Assembly: GCA_964531325.1 (NCBI GenBank)
Contig: CAZHCW010000008.1
Location: forward strand, 90,783 to 154,782
Length of the DNA: 64,000 nt
DNA from: UTCHB3 sp964531325
Lineage (GTDB): Bacteria > Bacteroidota > Ignavibacteria > Ignavibacteriales > Ignavibacteriaceae
Reading direction: 5' to 3'
Both the position numbers and the translations under genes were made by a program. Shown here one piece after another: positions 26,663-35,043 of the stretch. Numbering within the stretch: the stretch's first letter is position 1; each line of letters starts with the position of its first letter. The notes under the pieces were generated by a model. The model was not told the DNA's origin, did no database searches, and saw only the letters and a program-made list of their open reading frames with translations.

Positions 26663-27967
26663 TTAGTAGATTATTTGTTTGATTAGCTTCAACTTTTCGC
26701 ACTTTTCAGGATTGAAGTTAATTGCTCTTAAAATCCTGGCTTTAACTGAAAGAATTTTATCCTCATTTTCACCCTCGATGTAACCAATTGATTGTCCTTT
26801 GTAATAAAAATCACCAACTTTAGCTTTAAGGCAGAGTCCCGCTTTAAAATCGATATCATCTTCTTTTCTCATTCTACCTGCCCCAAGTTCTATGAGTGAC
26901 ATACCGATTTCATATCCATCGATTGAATGGACATATCCCGTTGCCGGTGCGGCAATCAGTTCTTTGTATTTCGATTTTGGGTATTTTTCAGGGTTAACCA
27001 CAACAGAAATGTCACCGCCCTGAGCCGATACCATCTCAAGGAATTTATCAAACGCTTTACCGGAAACGACCAGTTTTTTTGCCATATCCGCCCCCTCTTC
27101 AATGGTTTCAACTTTGCCGCCAATTTTTAACATGGCACCAGAAATCGCATAGGTGATCTCACAAAGATCTTCGATATGTTCCCCTCTTAATACATCAATC
27201 GATTCGTGAACTTCATTCCAGTTGCCCGACATAAAGCCAAGGGGCTGGCTCATCTCTGTGATCAGGGCAATTCCTTTTTTTCCAAATCCTTTTGCTATTC
27301 CAAGCAATGTTTCAGCAAGTTTCACCGAATCTTCGAAACTTTTCATAAATGCACCCGAACCCGTTTTCACATCAAGAACAAGTCCGTCGGTTCCTTCGGC
27401 AAGTTTTTTGCTCATGATGCTGGCAGTTATCAATGGCATTGACGGTACAGTGCCTGTAACATCCCGAAGAGCATAAATAAGTTTATCAGCCGGTGCTATA
27501 TCTGCAGTCTGTCCAATAATCAGTGCTCCGGGTTCTCGAATCATGTTCCTGTAATCTTTAATACTAAGTCGGGTGTTGAAGCCGGGTATTGCCTCCATTT
27601 TATCGAGAGTACCTCCCGTGTGTCCTAATCCTCTGCCTGATATTTGGGGTACTTTCAGACCGGCGGCGGCAACAATTGGAGTAAGAATCAGGGTTGTTTT
27701 ATCGCCGACACCACCTGTTGAGTGTTTACCGATTTTTTGTTCCGGGATATCTGACAGATCAACAATTGTTCCACTGTAAAGCATTGTTTTGGTGAGGGAA
27801 AGAATCTCCCTCTGTGTTAATCCCTTTAAAAAGATTGCCATTAGCAGAGCCGAGGCTTGATAGTCAGGAACCTCACCCGCAGTATAGGCTCCAATAAAAA
27901 ATTCAATATCTTTGTCAGACAGTTCATGACCGTCGCGTTTTTTGATAATTATTTCTACAGGGTTCAT
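26663..27967 (-). CDS. deoA: Thymidine / pyrimidine-nucleoside phosphorylase
   Basis: This 434-aa enzyme has the family signature 'SGRGLGHTGGTLDKME' and the phosphate-binding 'KHSTGGVGDKTT', plus the C-terminal PYNP domain ('AARTGYVHSID'-like, 'LGAGR'). It splits thymidine or uridine with phosphate to give the base and (deoxy)ribose 1-phosphate. The frame also allows a TTG one codon earlier (27970), but AAGGAAA is best spaced for the ATG at 27967. Length and motifs fit the bacterial PyNP/DeoA family; which pyrimidines are used is not decidable here. The gene stands upstream of the GH13 gene with a gap of about 105 bases. Confidence 0.93.
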   Translation of the reverse strand: MNPVEIIIKKRDGHELSDKDIEFFIGAYTAGEVPDYQASALLMAIFLKGLTQREILSLTKTMLYSGTIVDLSDIPEQKIGKHSTGGVGDKTTLILTPIVAAAGLKVPQISGRGLGHTGGTLDKMEAIPGFNTRLSIKDYRNMIREPGALIIGQTADIAPADKLIYALRDVTGTVPSMPLITASIMSKKLAEGTDGLVLDVKTGSGAFMKSFEDSVKLAETLLGIAKGFGKKGIALITEMSQPLGFMSGNWNEVHESIDVLRGEHIEDLCEITYAISGAMLKIGGKVETIEEGADMAKKLVVSGKAFDKFLEMVSAQGGDISVVVNPEKYPKSKYKELIAAPATGYVHSIDGYEIGMSLIELGAGRMRKEDDIDFKAGLCLKAKVGDFYYKGQSIGYIEGENEDKILSVKARILRAINFNPEKCEKLKLIKQIIY

Positions 27968-28162
27968 CAATTTTCCTTAAAATAAGAACTCAAATTTAAC
28001 AAAAGATGTTGTAAAATCCTTTATTTCCACATTATTGAAAGTTTTGTAACTATTATTTATTCGCACATATCCTTATATTAAGGTTCTATCCTAAAAAATT
28101 CCCGTTATATATACTTTTAGTGAATAATTACGAAATCCCATATCTCCCGAAAGGTAAGTTAA

Positions 28163-29155
28163 ATGGAAGTTATTATCAAAGGCACAGTTTCTCAAGATAG
28201 TGAGAACCGGAGTAAAGCCGAGGTTCTCTCCTCTTTTGAGAACGAAGTAACTGAGATGATGGATGACCATCTGGCGAAAAGAAAACTTTGGTTTCCAAGT
28301 GATTTTCTGCCGTCAGATGAAATAATGAGTGATGATCAACTTAAAAACCGTTCACTGCTACAGGAAAGAGCCAAAGGCATGGATGATGCAGTCAGAGTAT
28401 CAGTAACTCTTGGACTGTTGACAGAAGAGGGTCTCCCCCATTTCCACCGCCTTATTGCCACTTATTTGGGTTACGAAAGCGTTTGGAGAAAATGGAATTC
28501 ACTTTGGACTGCCGAGGAAGACCGTCATGGAGGAATTTTAAGAGATTACGCTCGCGATTCCCGGCTTTTTAATTTCAGATGTGTTGAAATTATGCAATAT
28601 GCCTATCAAGAATCAGGTTTTAATCCCGAGTGGGATAAAGACCCATACCGTGTTTTTGCCTACACTTCACTTCAGGAGAGGGCAACGCAGGTGACTCATG
28701 GAAACACAGGCAAGGCTGCCGGAAAATATGACCCCACTTTACAGGGAATTCTTTCGAGCATCGCATCTGATGAAGCCCGCCACTATGCATTTTATCGTAA
28801 AGTTATGAAAATGATTCTTGCTATCGATCCCAATCGCGCGCTCGAGTCTGCTTTAGCAATTTTACCTTCGATCGAAATGCCCGGATTAAGTATGCCAAAC
28901 TTCAAAGATATGGCTGATGTGGTAAGAAGATCAGGTATTTATGGTCCATGGGACTATAAAAAGATCGTCGAAGATGTCCTTGATTTCTGGGAAATTGAAA
29001 CAATGACAGGACTAAACGAAACCGGTAGAAAAGCACAAGAAAAACTGCTTGCCATCCCAAAAAGGCTTAAACAAGTGGCTGAGTATATCGACAGAAAAGT
29101 GGATACAAAATCATTCTCTTTCGATTTCATTTACCACAGAGTCTTTGCTATTTAA
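28163..29155 (+). CDS. Acyl-ACP desaturase (diiron, soluble)
   Basis: This 330-aa protein belongs to the stearoyl-ACP desaturase family (FA_desaturase_2). Two diiron-binding motifs are visible: 'TAEEDRHGG' (~115-123) and 'ASDEARHYAFYRK' (~206-218), each giving the E-x-x-H pattern. It has no transmembrane helix. It would introduce a double bond into an acyl chain bound to acyl carrier protein using O2 and reduced ferredoxin, so the organism meets oxygen at least sometimes. It is a single gene, with about 195 bp of non-coding DNA upstream and mnmE downstream after 76 bp. Confidence 0.93.
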   Translation: MEVIIKGTVSQDSENRSKAEVLSSFENEVTEMMDDHLAKRKLWFPSDFLPSDEIMSDDQLKNRSLLQERAKGMDDAVRVSVTLGLLTEEGLPHFHRLIATYLGYESVWRKWNSLWTAEEDRHGGILRDYARDSRLFNFRCVEIMQYAYQESGFNPEWDKDPYRVFAYTSLQERATQVTHGNTGKAAGKYDPTLQGILSSIASDEARHYAFYRKVMKMILAIDPNRALESALAILPSIEMPGLSMPNFKDMADVVRRSGIYGPWDYKKIVEDVLDFWEIETMTGLNETGRKAQEKLLAIPKRLKQVAEYIDRKVDTKSFSFDFIYHRVFAI

Positions 29156-29193
29156 TATAAAATTATTTATAACTATTAGCTGTTATTGAATCA

Positions 29194-29225
29194 TTTTTTG
29201 TAGCCATTAAAATTGGTTATTTTTG
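29194..29225 (+). promoter_or_regulatory. Candidate Bacteroidetes-type promoter of mnmE
   Basis: TATTTTTG (29218-29225) matches the -7 consensus TAnnTTTG, with TTTTTTG (29194-29200) 17 bases upstream as a -33 element. The expected transcription start falls at or next to the ATG at 29232, and no ribosome site is seen, so the message may be leaderless. Confidence 0.4.
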
Positions 29226-29231
29226 TATCTT

Positions 29232-30587
29232 ATGAATTTCAAAGAAGATACAATAACAGCTATAGTTACTCCTCCGGGAGTTGGTGCAATATCGGTGATC
29301 CGGGTTAGTGGTCAGGATTCCATTCCTGCTGTTGATCGGATATTCTCCGGCAGTTCACCTCTTTCCAAAGCCCTTTCACATACTCTCAAATATGGAAAAA
29401 TTGTAACCCCGGGTGGAGAAATCATCGATGATGTGGTTGTTTCCATTTTTAGGTCACCCAAATCATACACCGGTGAAGACTCCGTTGAGATATCATGCCA
29501 TGGCAATCCGAACATAACAAGAAGAATCACAGAACTTCTCTATGATCTTGGTATAAGAAATGCCGAACCCGGTGAGTTTACCAAAAGGGCTTTTCTGAAT
29601 GGAAGATTAGACCTCTCGCAGGCAGAAGCTGTAATGGAGTTGATCTCTGCGAGATCGGATGCTTCATTAAAAGGAGCGAGGAATCAACTGGATGGTTTGA
29701 TTTCATCAAAAGTTAATTCCCTCCGGTATATGCTTGTGAATACTTCGTCGCTGGTTGAACTGGAACTCGACTTTGCCGAAGAGGATATTGAGTTTGTTGA
29801 TCATTCCGAACTGACAAAACGAATTACCAATATAATCCACGAACTCGATAATCTGCTTTCCACTTATGCGTTTGGGAGAGTAGTCAGGGATGGAGTGAAT
29901 GTTGCACTTGTTGGCCAACCTAATGTTGGTAAATCCTCCCTTCTCAACTATCTGCTAAAAGAGTACCGGGCAATTGTGAGTTCCATCCCCGGAACAACGA
30001 GAGACATCATTAGAGAAGAAGTTGTGATAGATGGCGTTCTCTATCGACTCTTTGATACTGCCGGTATAAGAGAGACAAATGATGAAATTGAAATTGAAGG
30101 TGTAAGAAGAAGTCGGGAAGCTGTACAAAACGCTGATCTTGTTCTGTTTATAAACGATGTGGTGCAAAATATCTCTGTAGATCTCTATGAAGAGATCAGT
30201 AAACTGACCGATGAAAAAAAGATTATTGTTGTACTGAACAAAGTTGACATTAAACACTCTTCCCTGCTTAAAGCTGATGTAGCGATATCAGCAAAAACGG
30301 GAGAAGGGATAAATACCCTTTTCGATTTGCTAAAAGAAAAAGCCCTGGGTTCAGAATCTTATTCAGAAAAAGGGGCTGTGGTTTCCAATATTAGGCATTA
30401 CAACTGCCTGAAACGGGCAAAAAACAACCTCGAGGCTGCGCTTGACTCGTGCCACAACAACTTAAGTGGCGAATTTATAGCCGTTGACCTTAGAAATGCT
30501 GAAAATTCGCTCGCTGAGATTACCGGTGAAATCACCACCGACGACATTCTTAACAACATCTTTATGCACTTCTGCATCGGAAAATGA
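29232..30587 (+). CDS. mnmE: tRNA modification GTPase MnmE
   Basis: This 451-aa protein has the N-terminal folate-binding domain ('TAIVTPPGVGAISVIRVSG', 'YTGEDSVEISCHGN'), the helical domain and an inserted GTPase domain with G1 'GQPNVGKSS', G3 'DTAG' and G4 'NKVD'. It ends with the hallmark 'FCIGK', whose Cys is required for activity. With MnmG it makes the cmnm5U modification at tRNA wobble uridine. The frame could start at TTG 29223, but ATG 29232 fits the family N-terminus. MnmG follows 190 bases downstream with parS-like sites in the gap. Confidence 0.97.
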   Translation: MNFKEDTITAIVTPPGVGAISVIRVSGQDSIPAVDRIFSGSSPLSKALSHTLKYGKIVTPGGEIIDDVVVSIFRSPKSYTGEDSVEISCHGNPNITRRITELLYDLGIRNAEPGEFTKRAFLNGRLDLSQAEAVMELISARSDASLKGARNQLDGLISSKVNSLRYMLVNTSSLVELELDFAEEDIEFVDHSELTKRITNIIHELDNLLSTYAFGRVVRDGVNVALVGQPNVGKSSLLNYLLKEYRAIVSSIPGTTRDIIREEVVIDGVLYRLFDTAGIRETNDEIEIEGVRRSREAVQNADLVLFINDVVQNISVDLYEEISKLTDEKKIIVVLNKVDIKHSSLLKADVAISAKTGEGINTLFDLLKEKALGSESYSEKGAVVSNIRHYNCLKRAKNNLEAALDSCHNNLSGEFIAVDLRNAENSLAEITGEITTDDILNNIFMHFCIGK

Positions 30588-30691
30588 GTACGATTTACAA
30601 CCAGGAGTACCTAAATTACATGAGAAAAGAGCTCCGCAATAACGCAACTCCCACCGAAACTCTGCTTTGGGGTGTAATTTGTTTCACATGA
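30584..30691 (+). pseudogene. Truncated DUF559 endonuclease-like gene remnant
   Basis: A 35-codon frame starts at an ATG overlapping the mnmE stop (ATGA) and reads 'YLNYMRKELRNNATPTETLL' then 'WGVICFT' and a stop. 'LRNNATPTETLLW' matches the N-terminal motif of DUF559/Vsr-like small proteins (LRxNxTxAExxLW), which normally run to about 120 aa and continue with the catalytic 'KFRRQ' region. Here homology stops after LLW and runs into the first parS-like site. It looks like a decayed or cut-off copy. Confidence 0.6.
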
Positions 30692-30695
30692 AACA
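30680..30695 (+). other. parS-like centromere site 1
   Basis: TGTTTCACATGAAACA differs at one central base from the classical ParB-binding parS palindrome TGTTTCACGTGAAACA. A second identical copy lies 68 bp downstream. Location between mnmE and mnmG-rsmG is typical for parS clusters near the replication origin. ParA/ParB genes are not in this window. Confidence 0.6.
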
Positions 30696-30747
30696 ATTTA
30701 ATTGATAGACTATTTTTTTAACCGTTGAACAAACAACTATTTTAACT

Positions 30748-30763
30748 TGTTTCACATGAAACA
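30748..30763 (+). other. parS-like centromere site 2
   Basis: An exact second copy of TGTTTCACATGAAACA in the same orientation, ending 14 bases before the mnmG start. A 16-base identity repeated 68 bp apart in non-coding DNA is very unlikely by chance. Confidence 0.6.
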
Positions 30764-30777
30764 TTCGACACAGGTAT

Positions 30778-32655
30778 ATGAGAAAATTTGATGTTATAGT
30801 TATAGGTGGCGGACATGCCGGAATTGAAGCTTCGGTAGCTGCCGCAAGGATGGGATGTAAAACTGCGCTCGTCACGATGGATAAGTTTGCCACAGGAAGA
30901 CTTTCTTGCAACCCCGCAATTGGTGGTACTGCAAAAGGGCACCTTGTAAGAGAGGTTGATGCCCTTGGTGGTGTTATGGGAGAAATTGCCGATCGTTCAG
31001 GAATACAATTTAGAATGCTCAACCGGAGTAAAGGTCCTGCGGTGTGGTCACCAAGAAGCCAAAACGACAGAACCCTCTACAGCTCAGTCGCTCTCGAGGT
31101 GGTTGAAAGAACTCCCAATCTTGAAATAATAGCTGAGTCAATAACTGAAATTGTTATTGAAAATGGAGCTATTCAGGGTGTAAAAACTGCAAATGGTGAT
31201 GAAATTGGAGCACAGGCGGTAGTCATCTGTTCAGGCACTTTCCTTAATGGTTTAATGCACACAGGATTAAACTCAACTCCCGGTGGAAGATTTGGAGAAC
31301 AACCGGCAACAGGGATTACAGAATCTCTGCTTAAGGTTGGATTTGAAACAGGAAGACTAAAAACAGGAACACCTCCACGACTGCATAAAGACTCAATTGA
31401 CTGGAGTATTCTCGAAGAGCAACCTGGTGATGAAAACCCTCAACCATTTTCAAATAAAACCGACAGATCACAGTTCCCAATGTTACCCCAGATTTCCTGT
31501 CACTTAACTTACACAGACAGTGTTGTTCATAAAATCCTCGAAAAAGGATTCTCCCGTTCACCTATGTTTACAGGTTTAATACACGGAACAGGCCCAAGAT
31601 ACTGTCCTTCCATTGAGGATAAAATAGTTCGTTTTTCCGACAAACCAAGACACCAGTTGTTTCTTGAACCCGAAGGTCTTGACTCGGAGTTAATCTATGT
31701 TAATGGCTTTTCCACATCACTTCCTGCTGAGATTCAACTTGAAGCTCTGAGGTCGATGAAAGGTCTTGAAAATGCAGATATGATAAGACCCGGTTATGCT
31801 GTTGAATACGACTACTTCCCACCCCATCAAATTGATTTAACAATGGAGACCAAACTTGTAAAAGGTCTCTATTTTGCAGGACAAATAAACGGTACCTCGG
31901 GGTATGAAGAAGCCGCTGCTCAGGGTTTGATGGCAGGAATTAATGCTGCACTGAAAATTAAAAAAGAGGGCGAACTGGTTCTGAAAAGAAGTGAAGCTTA
32001 TATTGCTGTTTTAATTGACGATCTCGTGGGGAAATCCACCACTGAGCCCTACCGTATGTTCACTTCGAGGGCAGAACACAGATTGTTACTAAGGCAGGAT
32101 AATGCCGATATCCGTCTCTCAGGTCTTGGAAACCAAATCGGGCTTGTCTCCGATGATGAACTTAAACGGGTAAAAATTAAAGAAGGTAAAATAAATAAAG
32201 GTATTCAACTTTCCAAAGAATTAAAACTTAAACCGGAAAAGATCAACTCCTATCTCTCATCCATTGGTTCATCTGAAATAAAATTTACCGAGTTTTTTGA
32301 GAAGATTATAAAAAGACCGGAAGTGACAACCGCAGACCTTGGAAAACTGCTTACTTCTGAAAATTCACCGGAATTAAAAGAAATACTTGACGATCCGGAA
32401 CTTGCCTTGCAGATAGAGCTTGCTGTGAAGTATGAAGGATATATCCAAAGGCAATATGAAACAGTAGGCAGGCTTGAAAAGTATGAAGAACTGGTAATTC
32501 CTGTAACTCTCGATTACGCAAAAATATCTTCACTTTCCGCTGAAGGAAGAGAGAAACTTTCAAAAGTAAAACCGAGAAATATTGGTCAGGCATCACGGAT
32601 TTCCGGAGTTACTCCATCAGATATTTCTATCTTAATGGTATATTTGCATAAGTAA
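30778..32655 (+). CDS. mnmG: tRNA uridine-5-carboxymethylaminomethyl modification enzyme MnmG (GidA)
   Basis: This 625-aa FAD protein starts with the dinucleotide-binding 'VIVIGGGHAGIEASVAAARMG' pattern and contains the family signatures 'GRLSCNPAIGGTAKGH' and 'GYEEAAAQGLMAGINAA', with the GidA-associated helical C-terminus ('RPEVTTADL', 'QASRISGVTPSDISIL'). It is the partner of MnmE in wobble-uridine modification. The length is normal (about 620-630). It is followed after 20 bases by rsmG, the classical gidA-gidB order found near many bacterial origins. The start is ATG 30778. Confidence 0.97.
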   Translation: MRKFDVIVIGGGHAGIEASVAAARMGCKTALVTMDKFATGRLSCNPAIGGTAKGHLVREVDALGGVMGEIADRSGIQFRMLNRSKGPAVWSPRSQNDRTLYSSVALEVVERTPNLEIIAESITEIVIENGAIQGVKTANGDEIGAQAVVICSGTFLNGLMHTGLNSTPGGRFGEQPATGITESLLKVGFETGRLKTGTPPRLHKDSIDWSILEEQPGDENPQPFSNKTDRSQFPMLPQISCHLTYTDSVVHKILEKGFSRSPMFTGLIHGTGPRYCPSIEDKIVRFSDKPRHQLFLEPEGLDSELIYVNGFSTSLPAEIQLEALRSMKGLENADMIRPGYAVEYDYFPPHQIDLTMETKLVKGLYFAGQINGTSGYEEAAAQGLMAGINAALKIKKEGELVLKRSEAYIAVLIDDLVGKSTTEPYRMFTSRAEHRLLLRQDNADIRLSGLGNQIGLVSDDELKRVKIKEGKINKGIQLSKELKLKPEKINSYLSSIGSSEIKFTEFFEKIIKRPEVTTADLGKLLTSENSPELKEILDDPELALQIELAVKYEGYIQRQYETVGRLEKYEELVIPVTLDYAKISSLSAEGREKLSKVKPRNIGQASRISGVTPSDISILMVYLHK

Positions 32656-32675
32656 TTTGTGATATTTCGGAGATC

Positions 32676-33359
32676 TTGTTGATATCAATTGAAACTTATC
32701 AAAGGCAGCTGACCCATCTCTTTTGGGAGAATAATCAAAACCCCGATGAAGGTACTCTTAGCAGGCTGGCTTATTTTACAGCACTGCTGTCAAAAAGAAA
32801 CGAAGTTATAAATCTTGTTTCGCGAAAAGATATTGAAAACATCGTTGAAAATCATGTTTTTATCTCCGCATTAATAACAAAATTTATACCGGAGCGAGCA
32901 ACTTCATTTCTTGATATCGGCACCGGCGGCGGCCTTCCGGGAATCCCGTTTGCTATTATGCGCCCCGATCTCAATGGCGTTCTTGTTGACTCAATCACCA
33001 AAAAGATAAACGCGGTTAACGAATTTAAAGAAAAATTGATGTTGAGCAATGTCGTTGTTGAAAACAGCAGAGTTGAATCGGTGGATTTTGTTAAAACCTA
33101 CTCGAGAAAGTTTGACTTGATCATCAGCCGCGCAACAGTTGATTTGCTTACTCTTGTGCAATATTCAATTCCCCTGATAAAAGATAAAGCTGCAATGCTG
33201 CTGATAAAAGGGGGCGACATCACCGACGAATTTGAAACTGCAAAAGCAAAATATGGTTATATGTTCAAAAGATCAACCGTCTATGAACTCAGATATAATC
33301 CAACAAACACCAAAAACGAAAAAGGTAAAAAATTAGTTTACCTGGAGTTATATAGATGA
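32676..33359 (+). CDS. rsmG: 16S rRNA m7G527 methyltransferase RsmG (GidB)
   Basis: This 227-aa methyltransferase has the SAM-binding loop 'FLDIGTGGGLPGIPFAI' and the GidB pattern 'RKDIENIVENHVFIS' and 'DLIISRATVDLLTLVQY'. It would methylate G527 of 16S rRNA, and loss of this modification gives low-level streptomycin resistance in known species. It uses a TTG start (32676; TTG 32679 is also possible) after CGGAG. The stop overlaps the murQ start by four bases (ATGA), so the two are coupled. Confidence 0.93.
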   Translation: MLISIETYQRQLTHLFWENNQNPDEGTLSRLAYFTALLSKRNEVINLVSRKDIENIVENHVFISALITKFIPERATSFLDIGTGGGLPGIPFAIMRPDLNGVLVDSITKKINAVNEFKEKLMLSNVVVENSRVESVDFVKTYSRKFDLIISRATVDLLTLVQYSIPLIKDKAAMLLIKGGDITDEFETAKAKYGYMFKRSTVYELRYNPTNTKNEKGKKLVYLELYR

Positions 33360-34291
33360 TCCTTAACGGAACAGACCAATCGCTTTTTAAAGAAATTGCC
33401 AACCTCGCAACCGAACAACGCAATCCCCGTTCGATGGAAATTGATGCTGCTTCGGTCTCTGAAATACTTAGAATCATAAACGAAGAAGATAAACTTGTTC
33501 CTCTGGCAGTGGAACGGGAACTTCCTTTTATCGCACAGGCAGTTGAAGTTATTGTATCAGCCTTTAAAAAGGGTGGCAGACTTCTTTATTTCGGTGCCGG
33601 AACTTCCGGAAGACTTGGGGTAGTGGATGCTTCTGAATGCCCGCCAACTTTTGGTACACCTTTTGGGATGATCGAAGGTTATATAGCCGGAGGTAAAGAA
33701 GCTATGTTCACGGCACAGGAAGGTGCTGAAGATCATGAAATTAATGGTGCTAATGATGTAATTTTGGCTAAAGTGACGGATAAAGATGTTGTGTGTGGAA
33801 TTGCAGCCAGTCGCAGAACACCCTATGTAATAGGCGCAGTGAAAAAGGCCAAAGAAATAGGTGCTGCCACGATTTATGTAACCTGCACTCCAAGAGATAG
33901 CTTTAACATTGAAGCGGTTGATATTCCTATATGTCCCTATGTAGGGCCTGAAGTGGTAATGGGTTCAACCAGAATGAAAAGTGGAACTGCCCAAAAACTT
34001 GTTCTCAATATGCTCACAACCACCTCGTTAATAAGAATGGGGAAGGTTTATGAAAACATGATGATCGATCTCCAGATGACTAATAAAAAACTTGTGGAGA
34101 GAGCAAAAAGAGTAGTGATGACTATAACAGGTTTAAGTTACGATGAAGCGACCGTCTATCTTGAAGATGCCGGTGGACATGTAAAAACTGCTTTGGTGAT
34201 GATCAAAGCAAATGTTGATGCAACAGAAGCAAAAAGAAGATTGGAACTCGCAGAGGGCTTTGTAAGAAAAGCCATTGAATTAGTTGATTAA
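33356..34291 (+). CDS. murQ: N-acetylmuramic acid 6-phosphate etherase
   Basis: This 311-aa SIS-domain enzyme contains the family block 'LLYFGAGTSGRLGVVDASEC' and 'PPTFGTP', 'AAKTA'-type catalytic surroundings ('AQEGAEDHEINGANDV') and the C-terminal UBA-like segment ('LSYDEATVYLEDAGGHVKTALVM'). It cleaves the lactyl ether of MurNAc-6-P to GlcNAc-6-P in peptidoglycan recycling. It is slightly longer than E. coli MurQ (298). No MurP, AnmK or other recycling gene is adjacent. The gene overlaps rsmG upstream and the PAP2 gene downstream. Confidence 0.95.
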   Translation: MILNGTDQSLFKEIANLATEQRNPRSMEIDAASVSEILRIINEEDKLVPLAVERELPFIAQAVEVIVSAFKKGGRLLYFGAGTSGRLGVVDASECPPTFGTPFGMIEGYIAGGKEAMFTAQEGAEDHEINGANDVILAKVTDKDVVCGIAASRRTPYVIGAVKKAKEIGAATIYVTCTPRDSFNIEAVDIPICPYVGPEVVMGSTRMKSGTAQKLVLNMLTTTSLIRMGKVYENMMIDLQMTNKKLVERAKRVVMTITGLSYDEATVYLEDAGGHVKTALVMIKANVDATEAKRRLELAEGFVRKAIELVD

Positions 34292-35039
34292 AAAAAAGAT
34301 AATACTAAACCTTACACTATTTGTTTTATTAAGTTTTCCGGTTTTTTCTCAACGCTCAGACCTTGAGAAATTTGGAAATCACGGGGAGAGTATTTTAAAA
34401 ACCGCAAAAAGGTTTGAGTCAAAAGACCTTGTAAACTACGGTTTAACCCTCGGTTCAACCTTTCTTGCTTATCAAGCAGATGAAACTGTTAACAACTTTT
34501 TCAAAAGAAACAAAACTCCATTCCTTAACAGCCTTTCTGAATTTAATAAATATTCCGTATATGTCGTTTTTGCCACTGCGGGAGGTTTATATCTGCACGG
34601 GAAAATTTATAACAATCAAAAGAACACCGACCTCGGAATAAATCTTGGGTCAGCCTTGATCTACTCAACTCTCTTTACACAAATTCTTAAAATGACTTTT
34701 GGCAGAGAGCGACCAACCATAACTGATGACAACTCCAACTTTCATTTTTTTGAGTCATCGTGGGATAAAACATCCTTCCCTTCGGGACATGCAACAGCAG
34801 GTTTTGCTTTCGCTTCGGTAATGGCTCTTTCCACCGACAATGATGTGGAAAAGGTTTTATATTGGACGATTGCCGGATTGATGGCTACTGAGAGGCTCTA
34901 TAACAGCCACCACTGGCTTTCAGATGTTGTTTTGGGTTCTGCTATCGGTTATTTCACCGGAAGTCTGATAGCCTCTCAAACGGGTCAGGATAACGATGCC
35001 ATTCCCGTACCACTAATTAATATAAACTATAGATTTTAA
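34284..35039 (+). CDS. PAP2-family membrane-associated phosphatase with signal peptide
   Basis: This 251-aa protein starts with TTG inside the murQ end (8-base overlap). The N-terminus 'LNLTLFVLLSFPVFSQ' is a cleavable signal. The three PAP2 motifs are present: K-x6-R-P in 'KMTFGRERP' (~133-141), 'PSGH' (~166-169) and R-x5-H-x3-D in 'RLYNSHHWLSD' (~204-214). Enzymes of this family remove phosphate from phosphatidic acid, undecaprenyl pyrophosphate or lipid A in the periplasm. Its coupling to murQ makes a cell-envelope substrate attractive (inference). A variant of this family in Bacteroidota carries the same signal peptide layout. Confidence 0.88.
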   Translation: MIKKKIILNLTLFVLLSFPVFSQRSDLEKFGNHGESILKTAKRFESKDLVNYGLTLGSTFLAYQADETVNNFFKRNKTPFLNSLSEFNKYSVYVVFATAGGLYLHGKIYNNQKNTDLGINLGSALIYSTLFTQILKMTFGRERPTITDDNSNFHFFESSWDKTSFPSGHATAGFAFASVMALSTDNDVEKVLYWTIAGLMATERLYNSHHWLSDVVLGSAIGYFTGSLIASQTGQDNDAIPVPLININYRF

Positions 35040-35043
35040 CCAC

